A stretch of 49,598 nt of DNA from Candidatus Vogelbacteria bacterium RIFOXYD1_FULL_51_18 (GCA_001823095.1 MHTL01000002.1:1-49598); one strand, 5' to 3'; positions 40,714 to 48,407 are shown, counted from the stretch's first letter. A program made the numbers and translations. Notes: generated by a model from the letters alone, not told the origin.

Positions 40714-42924
40714 ATGATACGAAAATTAGTGGTACTCGGTGTTATCGTTATCGCAGTGTTTGCGGTAGCGGGCCAGGCGCAGGCGGCAACCTGCACCCTC
40801 TTGACCGTCAACTTGCGCAATGGGAGCTCCGATGCACTCATTGGTAGCCAGGTAAGCTCGCTCATTCACTTTTTGCAGGAGTCCGGTCATATCTCCTCTG
40901 CGGTTGCGCTGACACCAGGCCGGATGACCTTTGGTCCGCAGACACTCGCGGGACTTAAGAGCTTCCAAGTGTCCGAACGGCTGGCGCCAACGGGGGTTGC
41001 CAATCTCGCCACGCGCTTTCGCATCTTTGCGCGATCCTGCGGGGCAGGGAGTATTACTCCAACTCCCACGGTCTCTGGCTGGCAGGCGGGAAGCCCGCGC
41101 ACAGTCACTTGGAATCGTGCGCTCATACGCGCGGCAAACGTGGAGCTGGCGCTTAAAAAGATTGATACTTCTGCACGCTATGTGATTGCCGCGGCAACAT
41201 CTAACGACGGCTCCGAACTCCTCGTCCTGCCTTCATCGCTTCCTGCTGGCTACTACGACCTTGAGGTGCGCTTTGTGTTCACCTTTGGCGGGAAGAACTA
41301 CGCGCTTGGCTACCCGGCCGCCGCCGCGCGGCAGGTGAATGTGGCGGCAGTAAGCTACTCCGGTGGGGGAGGCGTGAGAGGAGAAAGTAACGCGCAACGG
41401 GAAGAACGCGAAGCGCGCGAACGCGAAGCGGCCGCAGGCTCCTTTGATACCCTCTCGGCGCCCGGGATACTAGTAAACGGAGCCATAGGGACGCTTAATG
41501 TGAGAGGCACTAATATTGCCCGTTATGACGTCATATTTACCTGTGCGAGCAGTTATGCCGCTGCATACCATTCATTAACGGGAGAAGTCTTCTGTGCTTC
41601 CTCGCGTCCGGCATACAACCTTGGAACTATTTCTATTTCTGGTTCCGAAGGGTCACTTAACTTCCAAGCAGTTAACCCTAGCGTTTCTCAGAATGGAATA
41701 ATGACGCTAACTGTCCGTGCCTATAATTCCGCAGAGTCTCTTGTCGATGAGAAATCAGTGACGATTACAGTAACTCCGTACGGAGGAGTATCGTCTTTTG
41801 GGCTTACGGTAGATAAGTCAGGGACTCTTAGCTCTGGAACATCAGTCAATATCACCAAGTCTTACAGTAATCTTGCACGAGTTGAGTCAGTGATGACCTG
41901 TAGCGCGGGGATATCAGCACGGAATATAAGTAATCAGGAACTCTGTAACACAGGGACAAAGAGCGAGGGTGTACCATCGTTTGCGACTGGCGACCTCCTG
42001 TATGCGACTCTCACAAACAGCTCTGCAGTGACTGGCAACATGAGCTACACCGCACGCGGATACAATTCTGCAGGAACATTGATTGGCAGCAGAACGATTA
42101 GCTTGAGCGTGGCGCCGGCTTCTGCACAATCTTCACTCGGCGCTCTCTCGGTGAGTGGCGGTAACACTATTCTCTCGGGCACTTCAGCAAATGTATACCA
42201 AACATTCAGCAATGTTGCCCGGATTGAATCAGACATGCTCTGTGGCCTCGGTGTGAGCGCTATGAATATTAGCAGCAGTGCAAGCCAGAACTGGTGCAAT
42301 AGCGGCATACGCACTGAAACCCAACCATCCACTGCCACCAATCGCTTGCTCTCCTTCACTTTCACCAACAGCGGCCAATCAAACGGCACGGCAGCGCTCA
42401 CTACCCGCGGCTACAATGCCTCCGGCGCGTTGGTGGGAACACAGTCAACAACCCTTACCGTGACGCCGGCGCCTTCAGCCCTGCCGCAGCCATCGCCTTC
42501 TCCTTCCGGATCTTTCAGTTACCTCTCGCTACCTTCGATTATTCTCGGCGGGACGACGGGTACACTGTACGCGAGCGGCAGCGGGATCAGCCACTACACG
42601 GTTGATTTCAACTGCGGTTCCCTTGGCGGTGCATACATTTACCATCCCACCTCTGGAGAACTCTATTGCTCATTCCAGCATGCTTCCATCACTGTTGCCG
42701 GTCCAAACGCCTCACTCTCGTTTCTTGCGATGAACACATCCGGCACAGCCAAAAGTGTTTCGGTTACTGTGCGCGCGTATCGATCTGACGGATCGCTCGT
42801 TGATACGAAGTCAGCTGACGTTAGAGTAAATTCGGCTTCTGCGCTCGCTCCCTCTTCTACCCAATACGGCGCGGTGGGCGCATTGCTCCAGCAGTTTATC
42901 AATCTCATACTTAATTCACGGTAG
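40714..42924 (+). CDS. Secreted repeat protein with an N-terminal peptidoglycan-binding-like domain
   Basis: A signal peptide (about 1-24, ending AGQAQA) precedes a region like PG_binding_1 (about 30-105: LIHFLQESGHISSAVALTPGRMTFGPQTLAGLKSFQVSERLAPTG, with TRFRIFARSCG closing it). Then a linker rich in Arg/Glu (REEREAREREAAAG) and several Ig-like repeats of about 100 residues containing paired cysteines and TxTVRAYNSAGxL-type strands (VRAYNSAESLVDEKSVTITV, ARGYNSAGTLIGSRTISLSV, TRGYNASGALVGTQSTTLTV, VRAYRSDGSLVDTKSADVRV). Probable cell-surface protein (736 aa). The start at 40714 is chosen by the signal peptide; the ORF-track start lies in the promoter region. Confidence 0.8.
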   Translation: MIRKLVVLGVIVIAVFAVAGQAQAATCTLLTVNLRNGSSDALIGSQVSSLIHFLQESGHISSAVALTPGRMTFGPQTLAGLKSFQVSERLAPTGVANLATRFRIFARSCGAGSITPTPTVSGWQAGSPRTVTWNRALIRAANVELALKKIDTSARYVIAAATSNDGSELLVLPSSLPAGYYDLEVRFVFTFGGKNYALGYPAAAARQVNVAAVSYSGGGGVRGESNAQREEREAREREAAAGSFDTLSAPGILVNGAIGTLNVRGTNIARYDVIFTCASSYAAAYHSLTGEVFCASSRPAYNLGTISISGSEGSLNFQAVNPSVSQNGIMTLTVRAYNSAESLVDEKSVTITVTPYGGVSSFGLTVDKSGTLSSGTSVNITKSYSNLARVESVMTCSAGISARNISNQELCNTGTKSEGVPSFATGDLLYATLTNSSAVTGNMSYTARGYNSAGTLIGSRTISLSVAPASAQSSLGALSVSGGNTILSGTSANVYQTFSNVARIESDMLCGLGVSAMNISSSASQNWCNSGIRTETQPSTATNRLLSFTFTNSGQSNGTAALTTRGYNASGALVGTQSTTLTVTPAPSALPQPSPSPSGSFSYLSLPSIILGGTTGTLYASGSGISHYTVDFNCGSLGGAYIYHPTSGELYCSFQHASITVAGPNASLSFLAMNTSGTAKSVSVTVRAYRSDGSLVDTKSADVRVNSASALAPSSTQYGAVGALLQQFINLILNSR

Positions 42925-42959
42925 ACACACATAGCTTCTGTTTTTGCGTCGCATTGTGA

Positions 42960-42965
42960 TATAGT
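42960..42965 (+). promoter_or_regulatory. -10 box TATAGT of the antitoxin-like gene, leaderless spacing
   Basis: Six bases separate TATAGT from the ATG at 42972. Confidence 0.55.
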
Positions 42966-42971
42966 TGAGAA

Positions 42972-43247
42972 ATGCAGAAGTTGCCTCAAATATTCAAATC
43001 CATACTCTGGGCCCATGATTTTGATAAATGTGATCCTGAAAAGATGAAAAAAACCATAATCATTCAAGCTCTTAGCTATGGCACATTAGACCATTGGAAT
43101 TGGATCAGGTCGTTTTATGGAGATGCCGAGATAACAAACATCTTATCCAGTGTCCCAATGACCGAGATCCGATCCAAGACTCGCGCATTGATAGAGACAA
43201 TTTTTAATTTCAATGATTGGAATTATGCACCCAGAGGTTCTAAGTGA
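42972..43247 (+). CDS. Putative antitoxin (DUF6922-like)
   Basis: A 91-residue protein resembling small helical proteins that accompany AbiEii-type nucleotidyltransferases: ILWAHDFDKCDPEKMKKTIIIQALSYGTLDHWNWIRSFYGDAEI, then TEIRSKTRALIETIF. The match is from memory of the family pattern (LW..DFD.LD...KK.II...L.YG) and should be treated as probable. It overlaps the next gene by about 23 bases. AT-rich relative to neighbours. Confidence 0.7.
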   Translation: MQKLPQIFKSILWAHDFDKCDPEKMKKTIIIQALSYGTLDHWNWIRSFYGDAEITNILSSVPMTEIRSKTRALIETIFNFNDWNYAPRGSK

Positions 43248-43836
43248 AAAAACTAAAGCTGTTTGGGATACGTGTGGTTTTTTGAAGGGTTTTTATTTGG
43301 CAGGTGGAACCGCGCTGGCTCTTCAATTGGGGCACAGGATTTCAGTTGATCTGGATTTTTTTTCCGATAATCCCATACAGAGAACTCTCTTGTCTGAAAT
43401 TGAAGGAATTTTTGGACCGGTACATATCTTGGTAAAAAATAAAGACGAGCTCACCGTTATTGCAGATGAAGTCAAAATAACTTTTCTCTATTACCCGTTT
43501 CTTTTATTACACCAAACAGTGTCTACTGGCGTCGTCCCGCTTGCGAGCGTTAAAGATATTGCTTCAATGAAAGCGTATACTCTGGGGAGGAGACAATCAA
43601 TAAAAGATTATATTGATTTGTATTTCATCTTTTCAAAAAATCTAATTTCTCTTTCGGATGCGATGGGAGAAGCAAGGCAAAAATATGGCGATGCGTTTAA
43701 CGACAGACTTTTTTTGGAACAATTACTGTATTCAGATGATTTAGAAGATGAAGAAATTAATTGGCTCCAAGAGAAGGTCGGCAAAGAAACGATGAGTGAT
43801 TTCTTTTCTGTCTTGATCACACAAGCCAAATTATGA
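43225..43836 (+). CDS. AbiEii/AbiGii-type nucleotidyltransferase toxin
   Basis: A 203-residue DNA polymerase beta-like nucleotidyltransferase. The signature YLAGGTALALQLGHRISVDLDFF (Gly-Gly-Thr, then HR-x-S-x-D-x-D) is intact, and VKDIASMKAYTLGRRQSIKDYIDLYFI is the conserved helix of this family. Such proteins act as toxins in type IV toxin-antitoxin or abortive-infection systems by transferring nucleotides to RNA. Start ATG 43225 (MHPEVLSEK) is preferred to 43213. It is paired with the putative antitoxin gene upstream. Confidence 0.88.
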   Translation: MHPEVLSEKTKAVWDTCGFLKGFYLAGGTALALQLGHRISVDLDFFSDNPIQRTLLSEIEGIFGPVHILVKNKDELTVIADEVKITFLYYPFLLLHQTVSTGVVPLASVKDIASMKAYTLGRRQSIKDYIDLYFIFSKNLISLSDAMGEARQKYGDAFNDRLFLEQLLYSDDLEDEEINWLQEKVGKETMSDFFSVLITQAKL

Positions 43837-43848
43837 TTGGACGGGAGC

Positions 43849-43876
43849 TTGACTTGCAAAGCTCCATGGGTATACT
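43849..43876 (+). promoter_or_regulatory. Promoter upstream of secE with an initial terminator-like hairpin
   Basis: TTGACT, a 16-base spacer and TATACT. Transcription would start near 43883, at GTGCCCTGCGGGGCTTTTT, a short GCCC/GGGC hairpin with a T-run. A second box, TAGAAT (43906-43911), lies six bases before secE. Confidence 0.55.
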
Positions 43877-43917
43877 ATGAATAGTGCCCTGCGGGGCTTT
43901 TTATTTAGAATAGAACA

Positions 43918-44097
43918 ATGAGCATTGGAAGCTACTTTGAGGAGACCAAGCGCGAGCTTGGTCACGTTAATTGGCCGACGCGCAACCAGTCGGTGAATTT
44001 TACTCTCACTGTTATTGTCTTTTCTGCTGGCATCTCGCTCTTCCTTGCCCTCTTTGACCTCGTCTTCACCTTTATCCTCGGCAAGCTCATCGTGTAA
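43918..44097 (+). CDS. secE: Preprotein translocase subunit SecE
   Basis: Missing from the ORF track because it is only 59 aa. Translation: an amphipathic helix (SYFEETKRELGHVNWPTRNQ), with the conserved NWPTR hinge at about 18-22, then one membrane helix (VNFTLTVIVFSAGISLFLALFDLVF). This is the single-helix bacterial SecE that clamps SecY. The order secE-nusG-rplK is the classical one. TAGAAT lies six bases before the ATG. Confidence 0.96.
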   Translation: MSIGSYFEETKRELGHVNWPTRNQSVNFTLTVIVFSAGISLFLALFDLVFTFILGKLIV

Positions 44098-44117
44098 GCT
44101 CGCGCGTTTTTATATAT

Positions 44118-44675
44118 ATGGCAGAAGAAGCACTACAAGCAGAACCCTCGCGCGACAAGCGCTGGTACGCCATCCACACCTACTCGGGCTACGAGAATAC
44201 GGTGCTCCGGAACCTTAAACAGCGCATTGAGTCGCTGGGCATGGAAGACAAGATTTTTAACGTGATTGTGCCGATTGAGAAGGTTGTGAAGGTAAAGGGA
44301 GGCAAGCGCGTAACGGTTGAAGAAAAAATCTACCCGGGCTATGTGCTGGTTGAGATGGTCTATGACCCCGAGAGCTGGTACGTGGTCAGGAATACCCCGC
44401 GGGTGACCGGCTTTGTCGGCTCCGGCGTGATCCCCGTGCCTCTCAACGAGCGCGAGGTTGCCGAGCTTTTTGCCCGCATGGGGGACGAGACAGTCAAGCA
44501 TACCATTGAGCTCGTGCCCGGCGAGGCGGTGCAGATTGTAGACGGGCCTTTCAAGGATTTTGAGGGCACGGTCTCTGAAGTGGATACCGACCGCGGCAAG
44601 GTCAAGGTGCTCGTCTCCATGTTTGGGAGAGAGACGCCCTTAGAGCTTGATTTCTTGCAGGTTAAGAGAATTTAA
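44118..44675 (+). CDS. nusG: Transcription antitermination/elongation factor NusG
   Basis: Binds the RNA polymerase clamp and links transcription to translation. NGN domain: KRWYAIHTYSGYENTVLRNLKQRIESLG and VEEKIYPGYVLVEMVYDPESWYVVRNTPRVTGFVGSG; the KOW domain near the end: VPGEAVQIVDGPFKDFEGTVSEVDTDRGKVKVLVSMFGRETPLELDFLQVKRI. The length of 185 aa is normal. Twenty bases after secE. Confidence 0.98.
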   Translation: MAEEALQAEPSRDKRWYAIHTYSGYENTVLRNLKQRIESLGMEDKIFNVIVPIEKVVKVKGGKRVTVEEKIYPGYVLVEMVYDPESWYVVRNTPRVTGFVGSGVIPVPLNEREVAELFARMGDETVKHTIELVPGEAVQIVDGPFKDFEGTVSEVDTDRGKVKVLVSMFGRETPLELDFLQVKRI

Positions 44676-44702
44676 GGAGCGTAGCGACTATAAATTCCTT
44701 AA

Positions 44703-44951
44703 CCCCGCCCTCACTTATGTTCTATACATACGTGATCAAACGACAAGGCGAACGTGGGTACTATATCGGCTATACCGCAGATTTGCGAAAAAGGCTCAAA
44801 CAGCAACAGTGCTAGACAAAATTGTAAATTACTATATTATGAGGCCTACCTTACCGAGAGCTTAGCGCGACGAAGAGAGTACAAGCTCAAGCAGTTCGGT
44901 GGCGCATGGAGTTCGTTACGGGAGCGATTAGATATTAAGTAAGGGCGGGGT
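44703..44951. repeat. Inverted repeat flanking the GIY-YIG pseudogene
   Basis: ACCCCGCCCTCACT on the left, AGTAAGGGCGGGGT on the right; 13 of 14 pairs are complementary. It brackets the pseudogene and may mark the borders of an inserted unit or simply form a long stem. Confidence 0.6.
44717..44942 (+). pseudogene. Broken GIY-YIG endonuclease gene between nusG and rplK
   Basis: The first part reads MFYTYVIKRQGERGYYIGYTADLRKRLKQQQ, the N-terminal half of a small GIY-YIG protein (YhbQ/UvrC-type domain; catalytic Tyr and Arg visible). It then meets TAG in that frame. The second half continues in another frame: NSARQNCKLLYYEAYLTESLARRREYKLKQFGGAWSSLRERL, the family C-terminus with its catalytic Glu. 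About seven residues are also missing relative to the family. It is flanked by near-perfect inverted copies of ACCCCGCCCTCACT (44703-44716 and 44938-44951). Recent decay is likely. Confidence 0.85.
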
Positions 44952-44992
44952 GGTGATTTTCTAACTCACTCCGTTCGTAAGAAAATCATCCT

Positions 44993-45415
44993 ATGGCAAA
45001 AAAAGTTACCAAAACAGTTAAATTGCAAATTGCAGGCGGCAAAGCAACACCAGCGCCGCCGGTGGGCACCGCGCTGGGGCCGACCGGCATCAACATTGGC
45101 GACTTTGTGGGCAAGTTCAACGCGGCGACGGCGCAGATGGCGGGGGACATCGTCCCCGTGATTGTAAGTATCTACGATGACCGCAGTTTTGATTTTATAT
45201 TAAAAACACCGCCAGTCCCGCAATTTATTTTGAAGGCCGCAAAAATTGATAAGGGAGCAGGCAAAACAGGCATGCAAAAAGCGGGGAGCATCACCAAGGC
45301 GCAGGTGCGCGAGATTGCGGAAAAAAAGATGGTGGACTTGAATGCCAAAGATATTGGAGGCGCTATGCATATGGTCGCGGGCACTGCCCGCTCAATGGGG
45401 GTGGAAGTAGTCTAA
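44993..45415 (+). CDS. rplK: 50S ribosomal protein L11
   Basis: L11 of the GTPase-associated region, 140 aa. KTVKLQIAGGKATPAPPVGTALGPTGINIGDFVGKFNAAT, DRSFDFILKTPPVPQFILKAA and the C-terminal MNAKD-like VDLNAKDIGGAMHMVAGTARSMGVEV are present. The usual partner rplA does not follow. A hairpin with GATTTTCT/AGAAAATC arms lies between the pseudogene and the ATG. Confidence 0.98.
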   Translation: MAKKVTKTVKLQIAGGKATPAPPVGTALGPTGINIGDFVGKFNAATAQMAGDIVPVIVSIYDDRSFDFILKTPPVPQFILKAAKIDKGAGKTGMQKAGSITKAQVREIAEKKMVDLNAKDIGGAMHMVAGTARSMGVEVV

Positions 45416-45458
45416 GACACCGAGTGCTCAAATTCAAATTCCCAACACTCGGTGTCTG
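45414..45458. repeat. Hairpin after rplK (AGACACCGAGTG/CACTCGGTGTCT)
   Basis: A perfect 12-base stem with a 19-base AT-rich loop, beginning at the rplK stop. No T-run follows, so termination is uncertain. Confidence 0.7.
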
Positions 45459-45534
45459 CCAAGACTTGCAAAAGGCAAGCTTCTTCTGTATGACGGAGGG
45501 AGGAAAACGATCTTTGACGTGAAAGGAGCGTAGC

Positions 45535-46641
45535 GTGAAGCATAAAAGGAGGTACGAAGGAGTCCTGCCGCGACAGATGCTTGTTGATCTTATTCGCACC
45601 GGCTACATTGCTGGTGCGGTAGAGGCCCAGGCAAATCCGTCATCTATTGATCTCTCACTTTCAGAAGAATGCTACCGTGTGGAAGGGATCGTACAGCCGC
45701 GCATCGGTGAGCGCGTTGCAGATCTGCTTGGCTGTGTGGGAGCTATTCCCCATGAGCTCTCACACCCTATGGAGGTTGGCGTCTCGTACCTTGCGCGGCT
45801 CCGGGAACGCCTGCGCTTGCCGCGAGAGGTCTATGGCTACTGCAATCCAAAATCCAGCACGGGCAGGAATGATGTGCACGTGCGCGTGCTTGCCGATGGC
45901 GTCCCGCGCTTTGATGCGGTAACGCCGGCGGGGCACAAGGCGGAGCTCTGGCTCGCCATCACCCCAAAGTCCTTCCCGGTGGTGATCCATCCCGGAGAAC
46001 GTGTGGCGCAAATGCGTCTCTTTACCGCGAACACGCGCTTCTCGGAACTGGAGCTTGAGGTGGAGATAAAGCGCAACTCGCTCGTCTTCTCTCCGGGCGG
46101 TCGCCCTTTAGAGTATGATGACCTTAAGATTACCGATGCCGACGGGTCGGTGCTCCTCACCTTGAGTTTGCGTAACGGCGCAATAGGCTACCGGTGCCGG
46201 CGGCCGTCCCGCGTGCTTGATTTTTCACAGCGCGGCTACTGCTGGGAGGACTATTTTGAGCGCATCCGTGCCGAGGAGGGGATGCTGCGCTTGCGCCGCG
46301 GCGAGTTCTATGTGCTTTCAACGCATGAGTGCGTTTGCGTGCCGCCCCATCTCTCCTGCGAGGCGGTGGATATGGACTCGCGCACCGGAGAGTTCCGCTC
46401 CCACTATGCCGGCTACATTGATGCCGGTTGGGGTTTTGGGAAGAATGGGAAGGGGAAGGGTAGCCCCATTACCCTTGAAGTGCGCCCTTTTGAGGATCTG
46501 GTTATCCGTGAATGGCAAGCCTTTGCTAAGATTCGCTTTGAGCGCATGGCGGCGCTACCTGACGCGCACTACGATGAGCTAGCCACCTCACACTACCGCG
46601 GCCAGCGCGGCGCCCGCCTCTCCAAGCACTTTGCGCAATGA
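45535..46641 (+). CDS. dcd: dCTP deaminase, double-domain type (2'-deoxycytidine 5'-triphosphate deaminase)
   Basis: Deaminates dCTP to dUTP to feed thymidylate synthesis. The 368-aa protein contains two Dcd/dUTPase-like halves: the first has SSIDLSL and GYCNPKSSTGRNDVHVRVLADG, the second has CEAVDMDSRTGEFRSHYAGYIDAGWGFG with the family EVRPFEDLVIREWQAFAKIRFERM. This long form is known from alphaproteobacteria and others. The GTG start at 45535 is supported by AAAGGAG upstream. Convergent with thyX; the product chain fits thyX and tmk nearby. Confidence 0.9.
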   Translation: MKHKRRYEGVLPRQMLVDLIRTGYIAGAVEAQANPSSIDLSLSEECYRVEGIVQPRIGERVADLLGCVGAIPHELSHPMEVGVSYLARLRERLRLPREVYGYCNPKSSTGRNDVHVRVLADGVPRFDAVTPAGHKAELWLAITPKSFPVVIHPGERVAQMRLFTANTRFSELELEVEIKRNSLVFSPGGRPLEYDDLKITDADGSVLLTLSLRNGAIGYRCRRPSRVLDFSQRGYCWEDYFERIRAEEGMLRLRRGEFYVLSTHECVCVPPHLSCEAVDMDSRTGEFRSHYAGYIDAGWGFGKNGKGKGSPITLEVRPFEDLVIREWQAFAKIRFERMAALPDAHYDELATSHYRGQRGARLSKHFAQ

Positions 46642-46642
46642 A

Positions 46643-46678
46643 AAAACCCCTGTCCGCCGCGGCGGACAGGGATATTTT
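46643..46678. terminator. Bidirectional terminator between dcd and thyX, palindrome family
   Basis: AAAACCCCTGTCCGCCG/CGGCGGACAGGGATATTTTT. The inner 22 bases (46649-46670) are a perfect palindrome, and the core TCCGCCGCGGCGGA is identical to the element in tig. Confidence 0.85.
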
Positions 46679-46685
46679 TGTGCCG

Positions 46686-47468
46686 TCATACCTTGCGATG
46701 CGCTGTGCAGAAATGCGGGTGCCCGCCTACGTCAGTGACTGTGTAATCGCGGAAAAGGTTTGGGTAGCGCTCCTGCATGAGGCGGCCGACCTGGCCGAAG
46801 ACGATGCGGATTTCTTCTTCTGCGGCGGGATCAGTACGCATCTCAAGCACGTGGCGTATGGCGCGGATGTTCCCGCTCCAGCCGATGGCCGTGGCGAGTC
46901 CGATAGGCGCGATGCGACGAAATGCTGAAGTGAGCACCTTTTTTACCCCAAAATCCCTCATTTCATCGATGTGAAAGAGTTCAGCGAGTTTGTACTGTAG
47001 CCCCTCTAGGTGTTCGAACGCTCTGCCCATAATCTCCATTGCCTCCGGGCTTTCTCTGATGATCGTTGGCGCCCAGAATCCGAGGTCAGTGAGCCTCACA
47101 AAACGCAGACTCTCTTGCGAGATGGCAACACCAGCTCGGTGGCGGACAAGCTCATGCGTGAATACGCGAGAGACGTCGGCAAAAGCAAAGTTAATTACTG
47201 CATGCTCCATGACGGAACCGTGTCCAACTTCTATGACGTGGTCAATATACTCCTTGTTGCTCTCACGCACCTTCCGGATATTGGGGTTGAGACCGATTGC
47301 GAAGCTCTTGTAGCAGAGTTTACCGTAGAACTCGGTGAGCTTTTCGGCATCCGATTGCGCATTCGAGTCCCAGTGGGGAGCGCCGATGTGCTCCAGGTAA
47401 CTCTGCATGCCCTCGGGAATGATTCGCGTTTCTCCCACGAGAAACACTCGGGGCTTTACCTCTTTCAT
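46686..47468 (-). CDS. thyX: Flavin-dependent thymidylate synthase ThyX
   Basis: Makes dTMP from dUMP using FAD, NADPH and methylene-tetrahydrofolate. Visible elements: GHGSVMEHAVINFAFADVSRVFTHELVRHRAG, the signature region RHRAGVAISQESLRF, and the C-terminal half ERYPNLFRDYTV. The signature has eight residues between RHR and the reactive-site Ser (RHRx8S) instead of the usual RHRx7S. Start ATG 47468 with GAGGAGG eight bases upstream; the ORF-track start at 47507 lacks a site. 260 aa. Confidence 0.92.
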   Translation of the reverse strand: MKEVKPRVFLVGETRIIPEGMQSYLEHIGAPHWDSNAQSDAEKLTEFYGKLCYKSFAIGLNPNIRKVRESNKEYIDHVIEVGHGSVMEHAVINFAFADVSRVFTHELVRHRAGVAISQESLRFVRLTDLGFWAPTIIRESPEAMEIMGRAFEHLEGLQYKLAELFHIDEMRDFGVKKVLTSAFRRIAPIGLATAIGWSGNIRAIRHVLEMRTDPAAEEEIRIVFGQVGRLMQERYPNLFRDYTVTDVGGHPHFCTAHRKV

Positions 47469-47641
47469 AATGTGCCTCCTCGTGTGAATGTTCTTGACTT
47501 CCCGCATCCTAGCTTTTCTCTGCTATACTTGCAAGGTGCTTATGGTGAAGGTGAAAAAATTGCGCAGGTGCGGTAGCATGGGTTCTTGATATTTGATAGA
47601 CTGGCGGCAGAACGCACTTTGTATGAGAAAGGAGTTTATAG

Positions 47642-48271
47642 ATGTCTTTGATTGCGATAGAAGGCGGTGAAGGAGCGGGGAAGAGCGCCCTAGTAAAAGC
47701 GCTCTCTATGGAGTTCACGGGGTACCCCATTACCTTTGTTCAGGAACCCGGCACGACTGCTCTTGGCAGAGAAGTGCGGAACCTCCTGATGGATCGGGAA
47801 ATGAGCCTGGGAGCGGAATTTTTTCTCTTTCTTGCGGCGAGGGCGCAACTTGCAGAAGAGATCATGGTCCCCGCGCTTAAGAAGGGCAGGCATGTTGTCT
47901 GCGACCGCTACTGCGCATCTACGTTTGCCTATCAGATCGTTGGGCGGGGCAGGAGGGATCTCACAGAGACTTTTTTGAGAGCGCAAGAACTTTTCCCGAT
48001 GCCGGACCGTTACATCTATCTTGTTGTGGATCCGAGTATTGGGCTCACGCGCAAAGAGGGGTCTCATCAGGCCTTAAATCGTTTTGATCAAGAGTCACTG
48101 GATTTTCATCGCCGGATCGGTGACGGTTACGATGAGTTTTTTGCCTCCATTGAAGATACGGTACATGTTCTGCGCATTGATGCCAACATTCCCGAAGGGG
48201 AAGTCCATGACGCGGCTATTGACATCATTGCTCCACTCATCGGCGCGAGCAAATTCGCATTCAGTAAGTAA
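47642..48271 (+). CDS. tmk: Thymidylate kinase
   Basis: Phosphorylates dTMP to dTDP. P-loop IEGGEGAGKSALVKAL (about 6-21), the substrate motif EPGTTALGREVRNLL, and DRYCASTFAYQIVGRG. The LID region is short (SHQALNRFDQESLDFHRRI). Start preceded by AAAGGAG. The length of 209 aa is normal. Divergent from thyX, with the promoter area between them (47515-47635). Confidence 0.95.
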   Translation: MSLIAIEGGEGAGKSALVKALSMEFTGYPITFVQEPGTTALGREVRNLLMDREMSLGAEFFLFLAARAQLAEEIMVPALKKGRHVVCDRYCASTFAYQIVGRGRRDLTETFLRAQELFPMPDRYIYLVVDPSIGLTRKEGSHQALNRFDQESLDFHRRIGDGYDEFFASIEDTVHVLRIDANIPEGEVHDAAIDIIAPLIGASKFAFSK

Positions 48272-48285
48272 TGTTTGTGCCACCA

Positions 48286-48318
48286 CCGCCACACTCTGTG
48301 AGAGTGTGGCGGTTTACT
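48286..48318 (+). terminator. Intrinsic terminator of tmk
   Basis: CCGCCACACTCT-GTG-AGAGTGTGGCGG followed by TTTACTTA. Confidence 0.8.
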
Positions 48319-48407
48319 TATCCACTTCCTCCCCGTTGCCCTCGTGGGGGGGGTGTTACAATAAAACGGTTACTAACCTTTGTCGAAAGGTTTCAGCGGC
48401 GCTTAGT

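Noticed and set aside
44754-44942. 62-aa ORF between nusG and rplK as an independent gene
   Set aside because: Its C-terminal part is the out-of-frame second half of the GIY-YIG gene; its first residues are meaningless in that frame.
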